A stretch of 59,421 nt of DNA from JAUVIB01 sp964424545 (GTDB lineage: Bacteria > Calditrichota > Calditrichia > Calditrichales > Calditrichaceae), in NCBI GenBank assembly GCA_964424545.1, contig CAYRJN010000001.1:1-59421 (forward strand), read 5' to 3'. The position numbers and the translations under genes are program-made. The notes below the pieces were generated by a model that did no database searches, was not told the DNA's origin, and saw only the letters and a program-made list of their open reading frames with translations. Positions 34,301-43,600 of this stretch are shown in pieces; positions within the stretch are counted from its first letter, which is position 1; each line of letters begins with the position of its first letter.

Positions 34301-36765
34301 GCGAATAGAATGGTTGGTTTCCATTCCGAACCTTTTGGAGCGGTCGTTTCAAAGGTTCCTATGGCTTTGTTAAAGACAACAGGGTCTAATACGGCGTCTT
34401 TATTAAAATCGCCAAAGGCCAGACCATTAGGATTAATCGATGTGCTTACCATAGCGGATGTGTCTTGCGCAAATACAATGGATTCGGGCGCATTGGTCCA
34501 GTTTTCATAAATAACGAGTCGGTTATTATTGGTTACGGCGGCGATATCCATTAATCTGTTCACATTGTTGTTGTATAAATGGCCGCCAAAGTCCTGTATT
34601 ACAATATATTTTAATGTATCGCTGCGCGTATAAGGCAGGTTATTGCTAAGAATAAAATCCCAGCCGTTGCCGGGATTCATTCTGTATATTTTAAAGCTGT
34701 TATCATCCATAAGGGCAATAATTTCCATTAATCCGTCTTTATTCACGTCGGCGAGCTGCATATCAATAAAAGTTTGCCCCGTGATAGAAGATGATTCCAA
34801 TCCGAATTGTTTGTTGGGAGCGCCGCGTAACAATTGTAATGAATTTTGCTTATCGGTTACGGCTATATCAAGCCAACCGTCGCGATCAATATCGCCGACG
34901 CGTAAAATTTTATAGTTTGATAAGGGTGTGATATTGGTAACGGAAGGCATTTGATTTAATTTTACATCATAAAGCATAAAAAGTTGGCTGTTTGATAAAC
35001 CGAGTATATCCGGATCGCCGTTCATATCGAAATCATCAATGAAAAGATCTGATACGCCTGTTATGCTGAGCTCTGCGCTTGCTAAGGAAAAATTGAAATC
35101 AGCGCCATAAGAAGTATTTTCCAAAATATTTATGTTATTATCATCAAAGATTACGATATCCATTTTTCCGTCATTGTTAATGTCGTATTTTAATAATTGC
35201 GTATTAATAGAGGGTAAAACGGATAGGTTCGTTCCCGTTGGAATTGAAACTACATTATCGAAACCGTTGGTATCGTTACCGGCGTAACAAAAAAGCGTAT
35301 CATCCGAAAATGTAATCAGATCAAAGATGTCATCCTCATTAAAAAAACCGCTGAGAAAATTGGTGGTTTGTTTGCCGAGTGGCATCGATTTAAACTTGGT
35401 TAAAAACTTAACTTCTGATTTTACGAGGGAGAGAACATCCAGATCTCTGGACATGTGAAACAGTTTGTCATTGCTACCCTCTTTCGCCCGTATCGGTTTG
35501 ATTACGTCAAAGGATAAATGTTCACCGGGAATCGGACCGCGGCCATAATCTACGACGATAATATTGGAATCCCCCTGATCATAATTAACTGATAGCGGTA
35601 TGTTACCCGAGACGGAACTGTTTAATTGAATTCCGCTCTCCACGGATTGTAAATTGGCGGGAGAAGAGAAAAATAATCTAAAATTATCCAAGCCGTAATC
35701 GATTTGTTCGTTTTGGTCAGGTTGAATCCAATCAAGATTAAATCCGTATTTTAAAAAGAGTTGATCGCCGCCGAGAGCGAAGGCATAATCGCCGGATTCA
35801 AAACCAATTGCATTGGCGATAACCGCATTTAGTGTTCTATCTTGGATGGTGTATACATTTTGCCATGTATTATCGTTTCCGTTGGATTTGTAAATCCAAT
35901 TATCTCCCGCAACCCACATAATCGTTTTGTAATCAAATGTTTCATAACCGTCGATTGTTGAGGCGCCGGCCGGTAAGCCGCTATAGACCATTACAGCCGG
36001 ATCGAACGCTGTGCCGTTATATGTTTTTTTGAAAATATGACTTACCGTATTTATGGGGTCTGTACCGCAAAAATATATATTTTGCCCCATTCCGCCGAAC
36101 GAGTAATATGAACTTGTAACGATTTCATCGGGTATGGTATCATGCGGACTAAAGCTCGGCCCGCCTGGACCTGAACTTTTTAACGACATATTTTTTAATA
36201 TAAAGGTGCTGTCGTTTTTAATACCGTATAGGAAAAAGCCATTGGAACCGGCATCAATAAATCCTTTAATATCAATACCGGGGTCGGGAAGATTGACCGT
36301 ATTCCAAGTATTTCCGAAATTGTTTGAATATATTAATCGGCCGCCATCTCCTCCTGCGTATACTTCATTGGTATAGGAAGAATATTTAACAGCGTTTAAA
36401 CGTATCGCACCTTGATTGGATTCCTGCCAAGTCATAGAACTGTCGAGGGAGCGAATAATCGTTCCGTTGGTTCCGACTGCAAATAAAACAGTCGTGTTGC
36501 TTTGTGAATTGTAAGCAAGGTCAATATCTAACAAATTATTCGTATTTGCAACAGCTTGAGATTGCTCCCAAAGTCCGTCGTCACTAACGCGATAAATCCA
36601 TCCCGAATCGCCTACGGCTACAAGCAGTTTAAAGCCGTCGATAAGCGCGCCGTCATGAATTGCCGGGCCGCCTGGATTTTCATGCATTATTTGCCAGCTA
36701 TCCGAAAAGACATTGTTAAAGGCTATAATGATAAATAAAATAATGGTTAGTATCGTTTTGCGCAT
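28318..36765 (-). CDS. Giant secreted multidomain protein with T9SS type A sorting signal
   Basis: 2,815 residues. A signal peptide (1-21) is followed by PSII-BNR/Ycf48-like propeller repeats (about 25-340), an Ig-like domain, and FG-GAP/VCBS repeats (about 450-830, Asp-rich FDMNGDPD and DVNKDGLMEI). Three modules then each combine a fibronectin or Ig-like domain with a right-handed beta-helix ending in a conserved PTIDAGDPADD segment (near residues 1175, 1557, 2038). Cadherin-like putative Ig and HYDIN-like domains are interspersed. The last 90 or so residues hold the type A sorting domain (QNYPNPFNPST; ending with VKKMVLIR). It should be exported through the Sec system, then by type IX secretion to the cell surface. 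GAGGT lies upstream of the ATG. Ligand unknown; adhesion or carbohydrate binding is a guess. Confidence 0.92.
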   Translation of the reverse strand: MRKTILTIILFIIIAFNNVFSDSWQIMHENPGGPAIHDGALIDGFKLLVAVGDSGWIYRVSDDGLWEQSQAVANTNNLLDIDLAYNSQSNTTVLFAVGTNGTIIRSLDSSMTWQESNQGAIRLNAVKYSSYTNEVYAGGDGGRLIYSNNFGNTWNTVNLPDPGIDIKGFIDAGSNGFFLYGIKNDSTFILKNMSLKSSGPGGPSFSPHDTIPDEIVTSSYYSFGGMGQNIYFCGTDPINTVSHIFKKTYNGTAFDPAVMVYSGLPAGASTIDGYETFDYKTIMWVAGDNWIYKSNGNDNTWQNVYTIQDRTLNAVIANAIGFESGDYAFALGGDQLFLKYGFNLDWIQPDQNEQIDYGLDNFRLFFSSPANLQSVESGIQLNSSVSGNIPLSVNYDQGDSNIIVVDYGRGPIPGEHLSFDVIKPIRAKEGSNDKLFHMSRDLDVLSLVKSEVKFLTKFKSMPLGKQTTNFLSGFFNEDDIFDLITFSDDTLFCYAGNDTNGFDNVVSIPTGTNLSVLPSINTQLLKYDINNDGKMDIVIFDDNNINILENTSYGADFNFSLASAELSITGVSDLFIDDFDMNGDPDILGLSNSQLFMLYDVKLNQMPSVTNITPLSNYKILRVGDIDRDGWLDIAVTDKQNSLQLLRGAPNKQFGLESSSITGQTFIDMQLADVNKDGLMEIIALMDDNSFKIYRMNPGNGWDFILSNNLPYTRSDTLKYIVIQDFGGHLYNNNVNRLMDIAAVTNNNRLVIYENWTNAPESIVFAQDTSAMVSTSINPNGLAFGDFNKDAVLDPVVFNKAIGTFETTAPKGSEWKPTILFAQVSGRDSILLRWNSLPPEMGALQFYNVRRDTSTDISPDSPFFKQYFVYDTVLTDDEAYGEFRNYWYTVTAVYGDDNTFTLPSDPVYVQKFIPLNGDVYGKLNNSLKPYLADSTIVVPVNESLVIGANVKIAFEPDARFEVYGNLQVLGDSLIENGGDQLVGGAKALLDNSAPKYMAHFFSANYESKWKGIFLHSASDTVIFKSFNIEGAETAIHSESRPLKLKMGGIQKSDTAVYVSQDSLYLQNMIFDSNRVAMVLGDGTRSFIKNIDIFNSETAGIVNEFGSNTLVKNSIIWDNNENSIINKAYPENLWINYSTVDTVISSFSGYDNKKEAPIFMPPDSGYFRMAAESPTIDAGDPADDFSMEPMPNGGRINQGVYGGTQYATRSKPQWQPTINYVYVNNDNSVELSWTEFPQDLGSLQYYQIVRDTTPNFNENSDFYRSFQSTEPSFTDRDAFGASEYWYAVNAVFDDNKESLWSAPAQVVLRIKIGGDISGVLERQDTPYLIESYLRVPQDSSLIINPGVIMYFSPQAYFDVEGRMEVKGAPFDPQGEVEPMVSFRSQNGDEGWKGMHIFPAADTVRFTWFNIENARIGIFTDGRPVELGFGGITHCDTALIVNNDSLFIHNINFDSNKVAIELQSGTRSLLKNINIVNSEESGFNIENGSKALVKNSILWNNNNNSVVSKVGNSNDLFISYSTIDTIGGMHLSNAILRTPPIFMPPDSGYFRPAYDSPTIDAGDPADDFSMEPMPNGGRINQGLFGGTPYATRSITKKINLVFEPPQIVFNTAIDSSDTLDVTITNISDEDISIYSVYIKNNTPEFHLLKIDSILLENDGDLLLGAGDNLFFPIVFSPTENRQYSDFLEVESNDPVARFQNIPIEGNVGNRPPVLTKEYERLFGGTNEEFQHTVPVYDPDGDTLSYFIQNGPEWLNVNENGVLSGTPTASDTGYSHVDVEISDRKPGGNVYYHADIEIVSADRILQGSVTGALDSAKSPYYVRSDIYVPDGNSLIIGANTDLRFMPDLQLDVYGSLTLDGAFDDIIEFQSIDEDSFWKGIKIHPGADTLRLKGFIISNCDTALRVQNRPLNLSYFAMGYDSVAAVMNNTSAKIKNLYIDTVGTGLIINNSNVDIKNITLTNALFSGINVNTGSDVKVRNAILWNNPISVLSDVTADHLSLRYSTIDNIQGVYDGFEISNLAPVINMPDDGPSLIDPSSPTIDAGDPADDYSMEPQPNGNRINQGAFGGTNYATRSFQGRIIISPDTLETSAYPGESDTLYISVSNAGGAELEISAVNFAKTLPAFTILADAPPYSVAPADDIIIPVLFRPENRAIYLDTLVFTTNDPHYLKGQKIVPISGIGLNHAPIIIGNAPQKVRVENEYYYKIRVFDAENDPLSFSPVQMPSWLSLSDSGAISGTPALSDTGVNHVEVSINDGHGGTAAFVHDILVWISDDYPPNITITSRPPTEVRESAVHFEFFADDTSGYLVGDDPELLYIHYRLISLSDKTIINEADSVKKKSATFYPLDDGNYEFQIWAYDTHGNGLHGLQNKETARFKVASSEVNINRYRWYMVSFPRSRTFSLKQLNDDSTAIILRWSNEENGYLPPKNFEVSMGEAFWIQSFKPYHVDLSEYKQTSIDDTIFTSIEAGWNQIGIPLGYKVNWDEMEFISDSTGQRYPLIDVLESNAVYWYIQNKKFQGYTWEKPDTALALPWRGYWIKSSQKGTLLFPKSPAIRIVQSVNDSLGSLKKSTLEKVSISNWQLNLTLSNENYIDDGNIIGISNNKSDDIIYEPPHFDEFCSLYFSDAKGRLTQKLKECFKSYEDVISWNFQVKTSESGKTHLLKWDNELLNKLSLYVYLIDPENEKIINMDNENTYTFTPGKSKKTFKIYATQDASFKPQIIPLEFKLLQNYPNPFNPSTTIRFGVPESLNNQKITVKVFDVLGREIATLLNEKVKMGYHKVKWNGKNSSNIPAASGIYFYQVKGGSQLLVKKMVLIR

Positions 36766-37000
36766 TTGATTTACCTCGTGTGTCTTATATTTTTTGATAT
36801 TGCATTTTTATTTGTAAAGGGAATATATAAATATGTTACATATTATATATTGATAATCGTCAATATTTACAAAAAAATGAGGATTCATCCCTAAAAAAAG
36901 TATATTTTTGGCGTATTTTATAATCAAAATACGAGATTTAGGATTTAGTTGCAAGAATTTGCCGATAAATATTTTGTATTATATCTTAATTTACAATAAG

Positions 37001-37726
37001 TTAGGAATTGTTCAACAACTCGATGAAAAACGCCTCGAAATTCTTAATTTCCTTTTTATTCATTTCGTTAATATCTGCTTTGTTAAAGCTCTTTATTAAA
37101 ACGCCTTTGTTCATAATCACAATAGGTTCGCACCAGTCCCTGATCAGCGGTAAAATATGCGATGATAAAATGATCGTCTTGCCTTCTTTTATTAATTTTT
37201 CAAGATAGTTTTTTAATCGATATAGAGCTACAGGGTCCAATCCGTTGAGTGATTCATCGATGATAATAAATTGCGGACTTCCTAATAAAGCGGCCGCAAC
37301 GGCGAGTTTTTGACGCATACCGTGAGAATAGTTGCTAATCAACTCATCTTTTTTATCGCTTAAACCGGTTAGTTCAATAAAAAATGCAACGTCTTTATGC
37401 GTTGTCTCAATATTATCGTTACGAATAGAAGAAATCAATAATAAAAATTCTTTGCCGCTTAAATACGGAAAAAGAGCAGCGTCTTCCGGAGCGTATCCGC
37501 AATGTTGTTTTACCCATTGTCTGTTTTGAGTCAGCTCCATATCGTTGTATTTTATAACACCTTGATAATCCGAAATTAGGCCGACACAAGCTTTTAACAA
37601 CGAGCTCTTTCCCGCTCCGTTAGGTCCTATCAAACCGCTTATTTTTCCTTTTGGAAATTTGAAACTGAAATTATTAACGGCGGGGAGATTATCAAAATTA
37701 ATGCTAAGGTTTTCAACGGTAAGCAT
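37001..37726 (-). CDS. ABC transporter ATP-binding protein
   Basis: 241 residues, one ATPase domain: Walker A GPNGAGKSS, signature YSHGMRQKL (a variant of LSGGQ), Walker B FIIIDESLNGLDP and the switch His in SSHILP. This branch (CcmA/drug or multidrug-type exporters) works with membrane proteins like the one encoded 3 bp upstream. AAAGGAT precedes its ATG. The pair forms an exporter of unknown substrate. Confidence 0.93.
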   Translation of the reverse strand: MLTVENLSINFDNLPAVNNFSFKFPKGKISGLIGPNGAGKSSLLKACVGLISDYQGVIKYNDMELTQNRQWVKQHCGYAPEDAALFPYLSGKEFLLLISSIRNDNIETTHKDVAFFIELTGLSDKKDELISNYSHGMRQKLAVAAALLGSPQFIIIDESLNGLDPVALYRLKNYLEKLIKEGKTIILSSHILPLIRDWCEPIVIMNKGVLIKSFNKADINEMNKKEIKNFEAFFIELLNNS

Positions 37727-37729
37727 ATT

Positions 37730-39064
37730 TTAATCCTTTAAAAAACGATAGCTTTTGTAAAAGTAATTTAGTAATAGAATAAAACCGATAAGCGGGCCCA
37801 CCAGACGGTAATTAATTGACATAATGACGATAAAAAGTAAAGTGAAATGATAAGCGTATCCCGCTGCTCGCGGAGAATCATAGTAGAGTATTTGAAAATT
37901 CAATTTTACGGCAATAGTGAGAACCGCAAAGCCGAATAACAGAGCGCCAAAAGAAAATACGATTTGTGGAGATGCTTGCGCTATAAGCAAAAACAAGCTT
38001 TGAATAAGAGCCACAAAAATGATATAGATAAATTCCGCTAAAAACTTGGCTGTCCATACTATACTGTATTTAAGGGGTAGTGTGTGAAAATACCAAGCGG
38101 GATCAGTGGAAACATATTTATCGCTAAAGTGATTACCGTAATGAAGCCAGGCGGTAATTAAAGAAGCCGCTAATATCCAATTTTCAGGATTGTGCAACGA
38201 TCTTAAAATAACGACAGTTAGAAAAAGGATGTAAATTGTCGTCGCGAATAGTTTGACTCTTTTATATCCCGGATTTCTCCATAAACTTAATAGCTCTTTA
38301 TTAAACAAAATCCGCAGGCTATTGTTGAAGATTCTTGAAAATAAGCTAATTCGATTTTTTATTTTTGTATTCCCGACGGGTCTGTTCTGATTAAAAGGGA
38401 GAATTATATCAATGTACAGGCAGCTGTTTTTTTTAAATTTAAAATAGGTGAGAAACAACAACCCGCTGAAAAAAATAAAATTTACGGGTAGTGTTGATTT
38501 GAATATAAATAGATTAACAATAACAAAAAGAATATAAATAAATAGATAAATTATCGTTCTTTTGTAGATTAAAGATTTCTCGCTGCTAACATTCAAATCG
38601 AATAAACCTGTAAAAAAAATAGTAACGGCCGCGAAAATGATAATAAAAAGCGTATATATTCCCGACAGTGCATCAAGGAGGATTAATGCGCTTAAAAGGG
38701 GTGAAAAAAAAAGGGGAATGATTAAAAGATATTTAAAAAAATAATAAGCGCCGACCGTTATTACATCTTTGTTTTCGAGAGGTAGAGAGTAAAAGGGCAA
38801 CAGCGTTTTTTGACGTGGAATTAGTCGTCTAAATATAAAAGGGGCGGCCATTAGGAACAGTATAATATGGATGGAAGAAACGACAGAGCGTGTCTGAATA
38901 AGATGCAATAATTCAAAATTCTTCCATTGCAGTATTAAATAATATAATCGCTCTGTTAGATAAGCGTAAAGGGTGATTCCGATAAAAGAAATCTCAAGTT
39001 TGCTTACGATTGAGAGCGACTGTATAATATGAAGCGGTTGCCGCAGTAGTAATTTTGTCAGCAT
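37730..39064 (-). CDS. ABC transporter permease-like membrane protein
   Basis: 444 residues with about ten hydrophobic helices and basic loops, no recognisable catalytic motif. It is the first gene of a two-gene operon with the ATP-binding protein, whose start is 3 bp after its stop. The layout fits the large ABC-2-like exporter permeases. The sequence is too variable to say what is moved. The start ATG has only a weak ribosome-binding site. Confidence 0.78.
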   Translation of the reverse strand: MLTKLLLRQPLHIIQSLSIVSKLEISFIGITLYAYLTERLYYLILQWKNFELLHLIQTRSVVSSIHIILFLMAAPFIFRRLIPRQKTLLPFYSLPLENKDVITVGAYYFFKYLLIIPLFFSPLLSALILLDALSGIYTLFIIIFAAVTIFFTGLFDLNVSSEKSLIYKRTIIYLFIYILFVIVNLFIFKSTLPVNFIFFSGLLFLTYFKFKKNSCLYIDIILPFNQNRPVGNTKIKNRISLFSRIFNNSLRILFNKELLSLWRNPGYKRVKLFATTIYILFLTVVILRSLHNPENWILAASLITAWLHYGNHFSDKYVSTDPAWYFHTLPLKYSIVWTAKFLAEFIYIIFVALIQSLFLLIAQASPQIVFSFGALLFGFAVLTIAVKLNFQILYYDSPRAAGYAYHFTLLFIVIMSINYRLVGPLIGFILLLNYFYKSYRFLKD

Positions 39065-39177
39065 ACAAAGTCTTTATTTATAGTAATCTTACTGTAAAAA
39101 ACAGTAACAATGTAATGGCAACAAAGATATGGTCTGACTTGCTATAATTCAAGTTTTTCATTTAATTATGATTCCCT

Positions 39178-39969
39178 CTACCGGCGCGCGCCCATTAATT
39201 TCTTCATTGTAAAACGAAGAACCGCTTTCGGAGAAAATCGCGGAGCGAAGGTAAGTATTTTATTTGTTAAACCCGGAACAGCTACGGTTTTCCCTTTCAT
39301 CAACGCGTTATAAGCATAACGGGCAACTTCCGTGGAAGACATCATGCGCATCAGCGGATTGTTTAATAATTTCGAAGCGCTCATGTGGGCGCGTTCCATA
39401 AACTGCGAGCGTGTGGGTCCCGGACACAAGGCCGTAACGGAAATATGATTCTGCGCAAGTTCCGCGCTTAAAGACTCGCTAAAAGAGAGCACATAGGCTT
39501 TCCCTGCATAATAAACAGCCATTTGCGGGCCGGGGAAAAAAGCTGCTGTGGAGGCGACATTCATGATCTTTCCGCTTCCTTTTTTAATCATCGCAGGGAT
39601 AAACAATTTGCATAATTCGGTTAAGGCTGTGATGTTTAAGTTTATCATTGATCTTTCGATGTCAAAATCCGTTTCCGAAAAGCGGCCGTATAAGCCGAAA
39701 CCGGCATTGTTAATTAAAATATCAACAAAAATATCTCTCTTATAGGTGAAATTAAAAATCTTTTGCGGGCTTTGCGCTATACTTAAATCGGCGGTAATAA
39801 TTTCAATATTGATCTTATATTCGGCGCTTAATGAATTTTGTATCTTTTTTAATTTATCTTCATTCCTTGCCGTTAACAGTAAGTTATGTCCTTTTTCGGC
39901 GAAAATCTCGGCCAATTCATAACCGATCCCTTCGCTGGCGCCGGTTATCAGTGTATAATTTGTTTTCAT
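39178..39969 (-). CDS. Short-chain dehydrogenase/reductase (SDR)
   Basis: 263 residues. Classical SDR: NAD(P) motif TGASEGIGYELA, NNAG, catalytic Ser in NVASTAAFFPGP and YYAGKAY with the Tyr and Lys. ARNEDKL after the first strand-helix suggests NADPH preference. I start at the internal ATG at 39969 because GGGGGA lies 7-8 bp before it; five codons further upstream is another ATG that overlaps that site. The substrate is unknown; similar DltE-like proteins act on lipids or ketones. It appears to stand alone, with a 113-bp gap to the ABC operon. Confidence 0.9.
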   Translation of the reverse strand: MKTNYTLITGASEGIGYELAEIFAEKGHNLLLTARNEDKLKKIQNSLSAEYKINIEIITADLSIAQSPQKIFNFTYKRDIFVDILINNAGFGLYGRFSETDFDIERSMINLNITALTELCKLFIPAMIKKGSGKIMNVASTAAFFPGPQMAVYYAGKAYVLSFSESLSAELAQNHISVTALCPGPTRSQFMERAHMSASKLLNNPLMRMMSSTEVARYAYNALMKGKTVAVPGLTNKILTFAPRFSPKAVLRFTMKKLMGARR

Positions 39970-40609
39970 TTTATATTCCCCCATGGAAAATAGACGGTTT
40001 CGTTTATTGTAAATATATTTACGATTATTATTAAATCAAAACAAATTTTAACGGATCAAGGGGACTATGTGGCGGAGGATATTAAGAATATTTCATTGAA
40101 AAGAACATAGAAATTGATGATCTAAATTATTATTTCGATTCCGGATGGTCGGAAGGGAGAGAAATCTTAAAGGCGAAAACGGCCTAAAATCATCTGCTTT
40201 TGGGGAACAGAGGACTTTTAAGATTCCTCCATTTCCTTACGATAAGAAACATCGGAACTACAGTGGAAATGACAATCATGCTAAGCATCTCGATGTTTTG
40301 TATGTCAGTCACATGTCTATTCGTAAGAAAAGTTAAAAATTTACTAAAAAAGCATTAATACTATCTGTAGACTTAGTTATCCACTCAAAATGCGAAAGAA
40401 CCATATTGATAAAATACCAATTACTTATTTTTCTACTTCATATTCTCCTTCATCCAATTTAAGGATTCCATAGTTTCTTTTTCCAAAAAGGCCAAAACGG
40501 GAAATAATAATATTGCTTTCTTTCTCTCTCTTTTGCAAATTGGAATAGACGCTTCTTTTGTTTGGTTTATTGGTTTAATAGTTGTCGATTTATTAACTTC
40601 GAGAGCAAA
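39970..40609. other. Long gap with degenerate repeat and possible gene remnants
   Basis: 640 bp without a convincing gene. Around 40155-40300 lies a block with AGAAATCTTAAAG and AGATTCCTCCATTTCC that resembles decayed intergenic repeat material. On the minus strand, an open frame of about 58 codons ends with a stop near 40434 (translation contains RKKAILLFPVLAFLEKE) but has no start codon, so it could be a gene fragment or chance. Confidence 0.35.
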
Positions 40610-43600
40610 GTGAAATTAATACAATATGTTTATCCTGATAGAAGGATTCTATACTGCGGCGATACCATTACCTTTGAGCTACGCATAAATGCGGAGATTA
40701 AGGGAACGGCCTACCTGCGCAGCAATATAAATAAATCACTTGAATATTATAGAGAAATTACGGACTCTTTGGAAAATAGAAAAGAGCAGAGCGGCAACGA
40801 TTGGTATGATATCCCCATGAAATTTTCCGGCGATAAACGCTACTCCCTTACTATTGCTCTAACGGAACCGGGCGTATTTTCCGCAAAAATATGGTTTTTA
40901 AAAGAGGGCGAACATAACCCTCTTTGGGCTGAAGGAGATAATATTACATTTAAAGTGGAAGCGGCGCGCAATGTAGGCGCCAATATGCTTTATTCTCTGT
41001 TTGTACGCCAATTCGGGCCGAATATGAATAAAATGCAATCCGACGACAAACACGAACAGACTATTCGGCGGCTCGATGAAGAGGGTTACACGGTTATTCC
41101 CCCTTCGGGAACTTTTCGTTCCGTTATCCAACATCTCGATTTTATAATCGGCGTTCTTAACAGTCGTATTATTCAATTGCTGCCTATTCATCCCACGCCT
41201 ACGGTTTACGGACGCATGGGGCGATTCGGCAGCGCCTTTGCCTCGCTTGATTATTTTTCCGTTGATGCGGCACTGGCGGAATTCGACAAAAAAACAACGC
41301 CTCTCGGTCAGTTTATAGAACTCGTGGATGCCGTCCATGCCCGCGGTGCAAGGATATTCATGGATATTCCCGTAAATCATACCGGCTGGGCATCCTGTCT
41401 GCATTCACAGCATCCCGATTGGTTTGTAAAAGATAAAGATGATGGATTTGTCAGTCCCGGCGCATGGGGCATCGTGTGGTCGGATCTATCGCAGCTCGAC
41501 TATTCAAATCCCGAAGTATACCGATATATGGCTGAAGTTTTTCTCTATTGGCTGCGTCTCGGCGTAGACGGTTTCCGCTGCGATGCGGGTTATAAGCTGC
41601 CGTTTGAAGCGTGGGAGTATATCAACGCCAAAATCCGTATGGAATACCCCGAAGCCGTTCTGCTGTTGGAAGGGCTGGGCGGGTTATTGGAAAAGCAGGA
41701 AGAACTGCTTAAATCCAAAGGATTAAATTGGGCTTATTCCGAACTTTTTCAAAATTACGATCGCGTGCAAATTGAAAATTATTTTAATTATTGCAACCGT
41801 ATAAATAACGAAGCCGGTTTGATGATTCATTATGCGGAGACGCACGATAATAATCGTTTGGCATCCGTAACGCCTTCATACGCTAAAATGCGTATTACAT
41901 TAAGCGCCATGCTCTCTTACAATGGTTCTTTCGGTATTACAAACGGCGTGGAATGGCTGGCGCGGGAAAAGGTGGATGTACACGGGGCTTCTGCGCTTAA
42001 TTGGGGCGCCGCAACCAATTTGGTTGATTATATTCGCCGTTTGCAAACGCTGTTGGTCTCAAATCCGCTTTTTTATCATCAAGCTAAAATCCGTTTTGTT
42101 AATAAAGGGCAAGATAATACGCTTGTGTTCTTAAGAGAAATTGCAGGGGTAAAACTGCTTGTCGCGATCAATTTAAACGGTGATAGTGAAGCCGAGGCGC
42201 TGTGGGACGAAAAAGATTTTTCTGCAGAAAATTTAAAGGCTTATGACCTCCTTTCGGGCGTATCATTGGTTTTTAATAAGAGGGAGCATTTGCTTTTTAC
42301 CAAATTATCGGCGTATCAGGCGTTGTGTTTAACTAGCGATGAAACGGCGCTCAAGGATTTGGAAAGGCGGATTGTATCAAAAAAATATATTCATACCGAC
42401 GAACCGTGGCAGCGACAATATTTAAAGGCTCAAATTTTAAAGATTTATCGGGAATATAACAATTATATTTTGCCGCAAGATTTTGATATCGAATCCTTTA
42501 TTGATACGCTTTCTAAAAATCCACGTCTGTTTTGGCAAAAAATTTCAAATAAAATGATTCCCCCCTTAACGCGCTGGCGTCCTTATCGGGATAACAAACG
42601 CATCGTTCCTTTACCGCAAAATGATTTACTGTTAATAGAAAGTTCCTTGCCATTTAAGGCGGAAATAAAAAAAGGCGATACGACTAAGGAAAGTGTAAAC
42701 GGATTTGCGCTTAACGGAAAGTATTACGGTATTTTCAGCCGTATCGATGATAAGTTGACTCAAGCGCAATCATACCGCATAAATATTGTCGTTTTTGAAA
42801 AAGAACGCGCTAACCGTATGAGCGGCGAGCTTTTGTTGTTGCCCGCCGATTCGCAGAGCCAATTTAAAAACAGCTTTACAAGGCGGCAAATTACGGAAAA
42901 CAATGTGTATACGATTGCATCCAACGATTTGGGAGGAATGAGTCAAATACGCGCTTCATGGGGATATCTGCATAGTAAATACGACGCTATACTGGCAGCT
43001 AATTGTCATGACGCTTATCCGGTCGACCGTCGTGTGATGTTTACGCGCTGCCGTGCCTGGCTGGTGCATAACGATTATTCTCAGGAGATAAATATCTCTT
43101 TTTTAGAAAGTTTTACTGCCGAAACCGATAATACGGCGCAGTGGCAATTTAACCTATCTGTCGGGCAGGGTAAAACGGTAAATTTAAATATCCGTTTTGA
43201 GATGTCGCCGCATGATAACGCGGTGCGTTTTATATTTGAACGTCCCGCGGCGCCAAGCAATCGTCAAAACCCTTTGGAGGATGATATCCCCGTTAAATTG
43301 ATTTTACGGCCGGATATTGAAGACCGCATTAATCATGAAACAACCAAAGCGTATTTGGGGGCGGAAAATCATTTTCCACAAGCGGTAGAGGCCGGAGACG
43401 GGCGCTTTGTTTTTATGCCTGATAAAAACAGGCGATTAAAAATTTGCGTTGAAAACAGCCGCTTTGTTATGCAGCCGGAATGGCGATATATGGTTTTTTA
43501 TAAAGAAGAAAATGAACGCGGTTTGGAAGATCACGGCGATCTATTTAGTCCAGGATATTTTGAATTTTATTTGCAGGGTGGGGAGAAAAATATATTGACC

